From positions 1 to 18,081 of the forward strand of contig CAJUNM010000031.1 of the NCBI GenBank assembly GCA_910587805.1: DNA of 18,081 bases. Direction: 5' to 3'. The notes beneath the pieces were generated by a model. It worked only from the letters and a program-made list of their open reading frames with translations. It searched no databases and had not been told where the DNA came from. Source of the DNA: an uncultured Christensenellaceae bacterium. GTDB taxonomy: Bacteria; Bacillota; Clostridia; Christensenellales; Pumilibacteraceae. A program made the position numbers and the translations under genes. Positions 12,961-18,081 of this stretch are shown piece after piece. Position 1 is the stretch's first letter. Every line of letters begins with the position of its first letter.

Positions 12961-15900
12961 ATGAAAGCCAAAAATTTCAAGATCATGAGTTTTACGATAG
13001 CCGGCGCGCTTGTTGCCGTGATGATCGCGGTAACCGTTGCATGCGGATTGCTGTCGAGCTTGATCACGTCGATGCTCAGCCTGACCAAACTCGATTCGGC
13101 TGCGCGCGAGCGCGGCGAAAAGCTTGCCGAGCAGATAGTGGAGGAAGGCGTAACGCTTACGCGCAACGAGAACAATGTTCTGCCGCTCGACCCGCAAGCA
13201 GATAACAAAGTCAACGTATTCGGTTGGGCGGGCGCGCATTGGCTTGCGGGCGGTTCGGGTTCGGGACGCAACGTTTCGGGTTCGGGCGGAATTTCGGATA
13301 AGTTCTTCCCCGAAACGGATTTGCTCAAAGGCTTAAAGAATTTCGGGGTAGATTACAACACCGAACTTATCGATATGTATAAGGCGTTTCAAGACGGGTA
13401 TCCCAACACGGGTTCGGACGAACAAAAACCGAACAACCCGATGCTGACAGACACTCTGCACACTCACGATTACGAGTCGTGCAGGCTGTTTGAACCGCGC
13501 CTTTCGGATACAGCCTATTACACCGACGCGCTGTTGAATAATGCCGAAAACTACTCGTCTACGGCGTTTGTCGTTATAAGCCGTCTTTCGGGCGAAAGCA
13601 ACGACGCGCCGCCGGTACAGTACAAAAACTACACGAAACGCGGTTTGGTTCCTGCGGCGAACACCGATGAAACACGCACTTATCTCGACATATCGACAGA
13701 GGAAGAAGAACTGTTGACGTATGTAGGCGAAACTTACGACAAGGTGATCGTGCTCATCAACTCGACCAACGCGATGAACCTCGGCTTTACGGAGCGCATA
13801 TCCGGCATAGACGCGTGCATAGTTGCCGGCGGCACGGGGCTAAACGCCGTATCGGGATTGATCAACGTGATATACGGAAAAACAAGCCCGAGCGGACGAC
13901 TTACCGATACGTACGTATACGACTTTTCCACTGCCGCCGTACACGCCAATTCGGGCAAGACGGGCGTCGGCATTTACACCAATTCGTCCGACGTCTACCC
14001 TACCACCACGACAAATCCCAATGTCGGAAGCGAAAACAATCGATATTCGGGCGCGAGCTATCTCGACTACGCCGAAGGGATTTACGTCGGCTATCGCTGG
14101 TACGAAACCGCCGATGCGGAGAAGTTCTGGGACGGAAGCTTTGCCGAGTCGCGATGGAACATACGCAACGGGTATTCCGACGTTGTGCAATATCCGTTCG
14201 GCTACGGACTTTCGTACACCGATTTTGAATGTAACATCACCGACGTTTCGCCCAAGGCGAGCAGCACGCTAAAGCGCGACGACAAGATAACGATCACGGT
14301 GCGCGTGCACAATACAGGCGACACGGCGGGCAAACACGTAGTTCAATTGTACGCCGCCGCACCGTACACGGGCAAAATAGAAAAATCCGCCGTATCGCTC
14401 GCGGCGTTCGCCAAAACGCCCGTAGACGTCGAACCCGACGGATATCAAGACTTGACGCTCGAGCTTGACGCTTTCGATCTCGCATCTTACGACTATGACG
14501 GCGCGTTCCTCGACGACGGCGGATACGTGCTCGAAAAAGGCGCGTATCAACTTCGGCTCATGAAAAACTCGCACGAGACGGAGGATATGCCCGTCGGCGC
14601 AAACGCGATCGTTACATACAACGTAGACCGCGATCTTACGTTTACCGTAGACGCGGAGAGCGAAAAAGACATACACAATATTTTTACGGGCAACAAGGCG
14701 ATCGACGGATTTTCGGTAGACGGCAAAACGAGCGGCGAAGGTATAAAGTACATGACCCGCGCGGACTTTGAAGGTACGTTCCCCGAACGCACGCCCGATC
14801 GCGAAATGAGCGCCGCGCTCAAAGCCGCGGTAATGTATCTTCCCGCAGACGCGCGCGATTGGGAAGCGCGCCATGCCGACGTTGCCGCACCCGAGCAAGG
14901 AGTAAAGGGCGATCTGCGCGCGTTCGACGGCGGCAGAACAGCGACCGAACTCGGCTTGAAACTCGGCGAAGACTACGAACATCCGCAATGGAAAGATCTT
15001 CTCGATCAGATAACCGAACGCGAACTCGACAGTCTCGTCCTGCACGGGTTCTTACACGAGGAAGCTATATCGTCCATAGGCAAAGATCGCACTTCGTCGG
15101 TAGACGGTCCGACGCAGGTAGGCTCGTTCAATGTGAACGAACACGGCACCGGTTTCCCCAACACTACCGTACTTGCCCAAACGTTCAACCCCGAGCTTGC
15201 GCGGAGTTTCGGGCTTGCGCTCGGCGCGGAAGCGCAGGGTATGAGCGTGAGCGGATTGTATGCGCCGGGGATGAATCTGCATCGCAGCGCGTTCGGCGGG
15301 CGCAATTACGAATATTTTTCGGAAGACCCCGTGCTCACGGGCATAATGGCGGCTAACGTTGCGCGCGGCTCGCTGCAAACGGGAACATACATGTATGCCA
15401 AACACATCATAGGCTATGATCAAGAAAGCTACCGCGACGGTATGTATTGCTGGATGACCGAGCAAACGCTGCGCGAAATATATTTGAGACCGTTCAAGAT
15501 AGCGATCGATAAAGGCGGACTTTCGGGGCTTATGACGTCCTACGGCAGGATCGGCGCGGTTTGGTCGGGCGGCAGCGAAGCTCTGCTTACCGAACTGTTG
15601 CGCGACGAATGGAATTTCAAAGGCGCGGTCATCACCGACTACTCCGACCACCAAGACTTCATGAACGGCGATCAAATGATACGAGCCGGCGGAGATCTGT
15701 GGATGGACGGGTATAAAAACAACGGCAGTTTCAGAAAAGACTATACTTCCGATTCGGGCGCATTCCTCGCGCAACAGCGCAAAGCCGCAAAGCACATACT
15801 TTACATGATGCTCAACGCTCAATACGTAAACAGCACGTACGACGCAACGGCGGACGGCATAAACATCGTGCGCGCCGAGGGCAACGGTTCGTGGTGGATA

Positions 15901-16005
15901 GCGCTACTCGCAGTCGGCGATATTCTTCTCGTCGGCGGAGCGGCAACGCTCGTTGTATTCGGGATACGCAAAAAAGACAAACCCGTCGCAACCGAACAAT
16001 GCTGA
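12961..16005 (+). CDS. Second membrane-anchored GH3 enzyme with reversed domain order
   Basis: A 1014-residue family 3 glycoside hydrolase, built like the one at 5603-8611 but clearly diverged from it and transcribed from the other strand. An N-terminal helix (about 10-37) is followed by GH3_C (about 55-320, with EEGVTLTRNENNVLP), an Fn3-like domain (about 430-535, KHVVQLYAAAPYTG), a linker with a FTG..YMTR..F..FPER pattern also seen in the first GH3, and the GH3_N barrel (about 670-955). The barrel holds RNYEYFSEDPVLTG (781-794), KHI (814-816, Phe of the usual KHF replaced) and predicted nucleophile Asp893 in VITDYS. A second helix (about 977-1000) is followed by RKK, so both ends should face the cytoplasm with the body outside. 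The ATG at 12961 follows GAGGG. Likely trims beta-glucan oligosaccharides, perhaps with a different linkage or chain-length preference from its partner. Confidence 0.9.
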   Translation: MKAKNFKIMSFTIAGALVAVMIAVTVACGLLSSLITSMLSLTKLDSAARERGEKLAEQIVEEGVTLTRNENNVLPLDPQADNKVNVFGWAGAHWLAGGSGSGRNVSGSGGISDKFFPETDLLKGLKNFGVDYNTELIDMYKAFQDGYPNTGSDEQKPNNPMLTDTLHTHDYESCRLFEPRLSDTAYYTDALLNNAENYSSTAFVVISRLSGESNDAPPVQYKNYTKRGLVPAANTDETRTYLDISTEEEELLTYVGETYDKVIVLINSTNAMNLGFTERISGIDACIVAGGTGLNAVSGLINVIYGKTSPSGRLTDTYVYDFSTAAVHANSGKTGVGIYTNSSDVYPTTTTNPNVGSENNRYSGASYLDYAEGIYVGYRWYETADAEKFWDGSFAESRWNIRNGYSDVVQYPFGYGLSYTDFECNITDVSPKASSTLKRDDKITITVRVHNTGDTAGKHVVQLYAAAPYTGKIEKSAVSLAAFAKTPVDVEPDGYQDLTLELDAFDLASYDYDGAFLDDGGYVLEKGAYQLRLMKNSHETEDMPVGANAIVTYNVDRDLTFTVDAESEKDIHNIFTGNKAIDGFSVDGKTSGEGIKYMTRADFEGTFPERTPDREMSAALKAAVMYLPADARDWEARHADVAAPEQGVKGDLRAFDGGRTATELGLKLGEDYEHPQWKDLLDQITERELDSLVLHGFLHEEAISSIGKDRTSSVDGPTQVGSFNVNEHGTGFPNTTVLAQTFNPELARSFGLALGAEAQGMSVSGLYAPGMNLHRSAFGGRNYEYFSEDPVLTGIMAANVARGSLQTGTYMYAKHIIGYDQESYRDGMYCWMTEQTLREIYLRPFKIAIDKGGLSGLMTSYGRIGAVWSGGSEALLTELLRDEWNFKGAVITDYSDHQDFMNGDQMIRAGGDLWMDGYKNNGSFRKDYTSDSGAFLAQQRKAAKHILYMMLNAQYVNSTYDATADGINIVRAEGNGSWWIALLAVGDILLVGGAATLVVFGIRKKDKPVATEQC

Positions 16006-16021
16006 AAAATCATTAAAAAGC

Positions 16022-16065
16022 AAACCGAGCAAGTCATTTTAACGAGCTTGCTCGGTTTTGTTTTT
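16022..16065. terminator. Bidirectional intrinsic terminator between GH3 and araC-type genes
   Basis: AAACCGAGCAAG (16022-16033) and CTTGCTCGGTTT (16047-16058) form a perfect 12-bp stem with a 13-base loop. On the plus strand it is followed by TGTTTTT, and on the minus strand by GCTTTTTAATG. It serves the converging GH3 gene (stop at 16005) and the regulator gene (stop at 16083). Confidence 0.9.
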
Positions 16066-16082
16066 AGACTTTTCGATCGATA

Positions 16083-17300
16083 TTATACGGAACTCTCTTG
16101 AGATTGTTTTATAAATTCGCCCGGAGAAATGCCCGTTTCTCCTTTGAACACCATACCGAAATACCGCGCGTCCGAAAATCCCACGGCGCGCGCCACCTCG
16201 TTGACGCGGTAATTGCCCGAACTCAACAACTCCTTTGCGCGCATGATGCGGTATTTTTTAAGACAGTCGTTAAACGTGGAGCCGAGCGATTTTTTGAATT
16301 CGTGCATCAGATGACTTGACGACACAAACAACTGCCTCGCCGCCCATTCCGCCGAGATTTTCTCCGAATAGTGCTCGCCTATCAGCTTGAGCGCGTCGCC
16401 GACGAGCCGTCGGCATTTGCCGGAGTGAACTACGGCGTTTTCGCTGTCCGTATATACGCCGCAAGACGACATGAAAACATTATCGCCAACGAGTTTCTTT
16501 GCCGCTTTGACCGCCTCTTTGAGACTGTGTTTTTCGGGCGAAAACTCGCTTATGCCGATTATAAATTCTCCGCCGGCCGCCGCGATCTCGTCCACCGTCG
16601 GCTTTATCAAGTTTTTCAACGCATGCTCGTCTTTTTCGGAAGTGACCGTTATAAAGCAGTCGCGCCAAAAATCTCCGAACGAATCGCCGTCGAGCGCTTC
16701 GGACAGTTTTGCAAAACATTTTTCGGCATGCTCGGTGTTGAGCGGATTTATAGTTTTGCCGTAGATAACGCAGCCCGCGCTCGGCGGGTTTATGCCCAAT
16801 ACGCCGATCTGAAGCCTCAGATACTCGCTGTCGTCCCCCGCCAAAAGCCGCGAAAAGTACGCCTTGGTTATTTGCGGCGCACCGAGGAATATACTGTCCA
16901 CGGCGCGGCGCATCCTTTTGTTATGCGCGAGAAATCCGGCGAAATGCTTTATCTTTTCGATCGCGCGATCATCGTCTTCGCTGTGTACGAAAGCACAGCC
17001 GCTGCGCGGCAACGCCGAACATACGATCTCAAGCTCCACGCACGTACCGTAAAAAAACAGCATGCCGTCGAACCCGTCGCGCGCGAGTTTTTGCGCAAAC
17101 TCAAGTCCGCTGCCCGCAGAATCCACTCCGACGATAATCATTTCGGGATCGTAAATATGCAACGCGCCTTCGGCTTGATTCATGCTCTCGCACGCGCCCA
17201 CTACATGCAATCCCAACCCGTGTTTTTCCGCTTCGACGCAAAGCTTCGATATTTTACGCTCACAGTCGTTTACTATGAGCGTCTTGAACTTTTCGTTCAT
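16083..17300 (-). CDS. AraC-family regulator with a degenerate response-regulator receiver domain
   Basis: A 405-residue DNA-binding regulator laid out like YesN-type response regulators. An N-terminal receiver-like fold (5-105) begins FKTLIVND and continues to PEMIIVGVDSAGSGLE; a middle region (about 130-290) has the GIS...LKEAVKAAKKL pattern of degenerate GGDEF-like domains; and a C-terminal AraC double helix-turn-helix (300-397) carries the signature GFSDARYFGMVFKGETGISPGEF. By alignment the phospho-acceptor Asp is Gly58 (Asp60 is nearby), the acidic pair is only N11-D12, and the usual Lys is absent, so phosphorylation is doubtful. The ATG at 17300 lies 8 bases after GAGG and 15 bp after the TetR gene, indicating one transcript. 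It is a plausible controller of the adjoining glucan genes, by position only. No histidine kinase partner is in view. Confidence 0.85.
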   Translation of the reverse strand: MNEKFKTLIVNDCERKISKLCVEAEKHGLGLHVVGACESMNQAEGALHIYDPEMIIVGVDSAGSGLEFAQKLARDGFDGMLFFYGTCVELEIVCSALPRSGCAFVHSEDDDRAIEKIKHFAGFLAHNKRMRRAVDSIFLGAPQITKAYFSRLLAGDDSEYLRLQIGVLGINPPSAGCVIYGKTINPLNTEHAEKCFAKLSEALDGDSFGDFWRDCFITVTSEKDEHALKNLIKPTVDEIAAAGGEFIIGISEFSPEKHSLKEAVKAAKKLVGDNVFMSSCGVYTDSENAVVHSGKCRRLVGDALKLIGEHYSEKISAEWAARQLFVSSSHLMHEFKKSLGSTFNDCLKKYRIMRAKELLSSGNYRVNEVARAVGFSDARYFGMVFKGETGISPGEFIKQSQESSV

Positions 17301-17315
17301 ATATAATTCCTCGTC

Positions 17316-17861
17316 TTATAGAACGCGCGCGACGGCATTGCCGTATATCGCGTCGTAGACGTACTGCGGCGTCAATGCCCGCACCTTTTCGCACAGCCGC
17401 TCGATCGATTCTTCGCAACCGCCGCCAAGCCATTCCGCAACGATACGGCCGCACGAACGCGCAAAAACCGACACGCACATAGCGCACAGGCCGTCGCTGC
17501 CGAAAGCGTCGCGCATAGTCGGTAAGCCGCTTACCCGCTCGGCAATCTTATTCTCGAAATGCGCCCGTGCCGAATTGACGTCGGCGGAATCGAACGCGTG
17601 GCGCACGACGTTTACGTGCGTTTTGAAAAGCGCAAAACACTCCTCGCAGAATGTGCCGAACGCACAATCGCGGTCAATCCCATCGTAAACAGCGCTGTCG
17701 AAACATGAATTGCAAAGATCGAACTTGTCCAAGTAATACTTGTAGAACGTACCTTTACACGAGCCGACGTCTTCTATCAACATGTTCAAAGTTATGTTTT
17801 CGATCCCCGTTTTTTCGAGCAGTTTCCATACGCTATGCTCGAACAGCATTTTCATATTCAT
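17316..17861 (-). CDS. TetR-family transcriptional regulator
   Basis: A 181-residue protein with the TetR N-terminal helix-turn-helix (ITLNMLIEDVGSCKGTFYKYY, about 23-43, followed by DKFDL) and an all-helical C-terminal region that would bind an unknown ligand and form the dimer. The region before the helix-turn-helix is a little short (22 residues). The C-terminal half is unusually rich in cysteine (about ten in all), which might reflect a metal or redox response or simply composition. ATG at 17861 has GGGAAG upstream. It is first in a two-gene unit with the AraC-type gene. A CAATATTG palindrome overlaps the predicted -10 (17892-17899), which would suit self-repression. Target unknown. Confidence 0.85.
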   Translation of the reverse strand: MNMKMLFEHSVWKLLEKTGIENITLNMLIEDVGSCKGTFYKYYLDKFDLCNSCFDSAVYDGIDRDCAFGTFCEECFALFKTHVNVVRHAFDSADVNSARAHFENKIAERVSGLPTMRDAFGSDGLCAMCVSVFARSCGRIVAEWLGGGCEESIERLCEKVRALTPQYVYDAIYGNAVARVL

Positions 17862-17895
17862 ACATCTTCCCGACTGATTGTTTCAGTACTGCAAT

Positions 17896-17925
17896 ATTGT
17901 ATCAAAAGCATAATAGTTCTGTCTC
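17896..17925 (-). promoter_or_regulatory. Probable promoter of the tetR-araC unit
   Basis: On the minus strand GAGACA, 18 bases, TACAAT (17901-17896). The -10 matches 5 of 6 and the -35 matches 4 of 6. The -10 overlaps an 8-bp palindrome CAATATTG (17892-17899). The box TGCAATATT occurs twice here (17890-17898 and 17942-17950), and TGCAATAT lies in the spacer of the second GH3 promoter (12888-12895). Confidence 0.45.
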
Positions 17926-17977
17926 ACTGCGATACATTTAATGCAATATTTTTAACAACAACAGCACAATTTTATAC

Positions 17978-18015
17978 AAAGAAAAATCTCTCGGAGATAA
18001 ATTCGAGAGATTTTA
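17978..18015. terminator. Hairpin terminator at the right end
   Basis: AAAATCTCTCG (17983-17993) and CGAGAGATTTT (18004-18014) form a perfect 11-bp stem with a 10-base loop. On the minus strand it is followed by TCTTTGT after the T-rich stem end (TTTTTCTTT), and on the plus strand by ATATATA. It most likely ends a minus-strand gene lying beyond the right edge. The remaining bases to 18081 are AT-rich, contain a GTATAATTATAC palindrome and show no gene I can support. Confidence 0.6.
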
Positions 18016-18081
18016 TATATATAGTATAATTATACAATTATTCAGTATACATTGCTAAATATTTAGTTAAAAAGAAGTTCA

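Noticed and set aside
1..18081. CRISPR arrays, insertion sequences, phage genes or a classical defence system
   Set aside because: No regularly spaced repeats, transposase or integrase motifs, or defence-type domains were seen on either strand.

Overview
The window looks like a chromosomal segment of an uncultured, low-to-mid G+C Firmicute (Clostridia; a gut Christensenellales-like lineage is my guess, not proven). Supporting points are a bifunctional HPr kinase/phosphorylase, a uvrC-hprK gene order that is familiar in Clostridia, strong GGAGG ribosome-binding sites, sigma-A-type TTGACA/TATAAT promoters, lipobox lipoproteins, and a tRNA with an encoded CCA. I see no phage, insertion sequence or CRISPR array.

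Layout. (1) Positions 2-352, plus strand: the 3' end of an unrecognised gene. (2) Positions 459-5490, minus strand: a housekeeping run reading promoter, tRNA-Val(GAC), intrinsic terminator, dtd (D-aminoacyl-tRNA deacylase), queH (epoxyqueuosine reductase), a nested inverted-repeat element, uvrC fused in frame to a Cof-type HAD phosphatase, then hprK. (3) Positions 5541-16065: a beta-glucan degradation locus. On the minus strand a GH16 endo-beta-glucanase lipoprotein, a large carbohydrate-binding-type lipoprotein and a double-anchored GH3 enzyme read in that order. On the plus strand, diverging from the GH16 gene, is a second double-anchored GH3 enzyme. The two directions share a 316-bp control region with two well-formed promoters and several palindromes. 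(4) Positions 16083-17861, minus strand: a TetR-type regulator followed 15 bp later by an AraC-type regulator with a degenerate receiver domain. These are the likely, but unproven, local regulators. (5) Positions 17862-18081: an AT-rich non-coding end with a hairpin terminator.

How the glucan genes probably work together: the GH16 enzyme, tethered to the outer face of the membrane by lipid, cuts beta-1,3-containing glucan into oligosaccharides. The non-catalytic lipoprotein, with two bacterial Ig-like domains, two Fn3-like domains and three related beta-sandwich modules, would hold the polysaccharide at the surface. The two GH3 enzymes would trim oligosaccharides from the non-reducing end. 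Both GH3 proteins have the reversed domain order (GH3_C and Fn3-like first, TIM barrel last) and a transmembrane helix at each end. No sugar transporter is visible in the window.

The most noteworthy observations are the UvrC-HAD fusion, where one base change would restore a stop codon next to an internal ribosome-binding site and GTG start; the pair of inverted, double-anchored GH3 enzymes; the three-module binding lipoprotein; and the nested palindrome that supplies the C-terminal tail and stop codon of queH.
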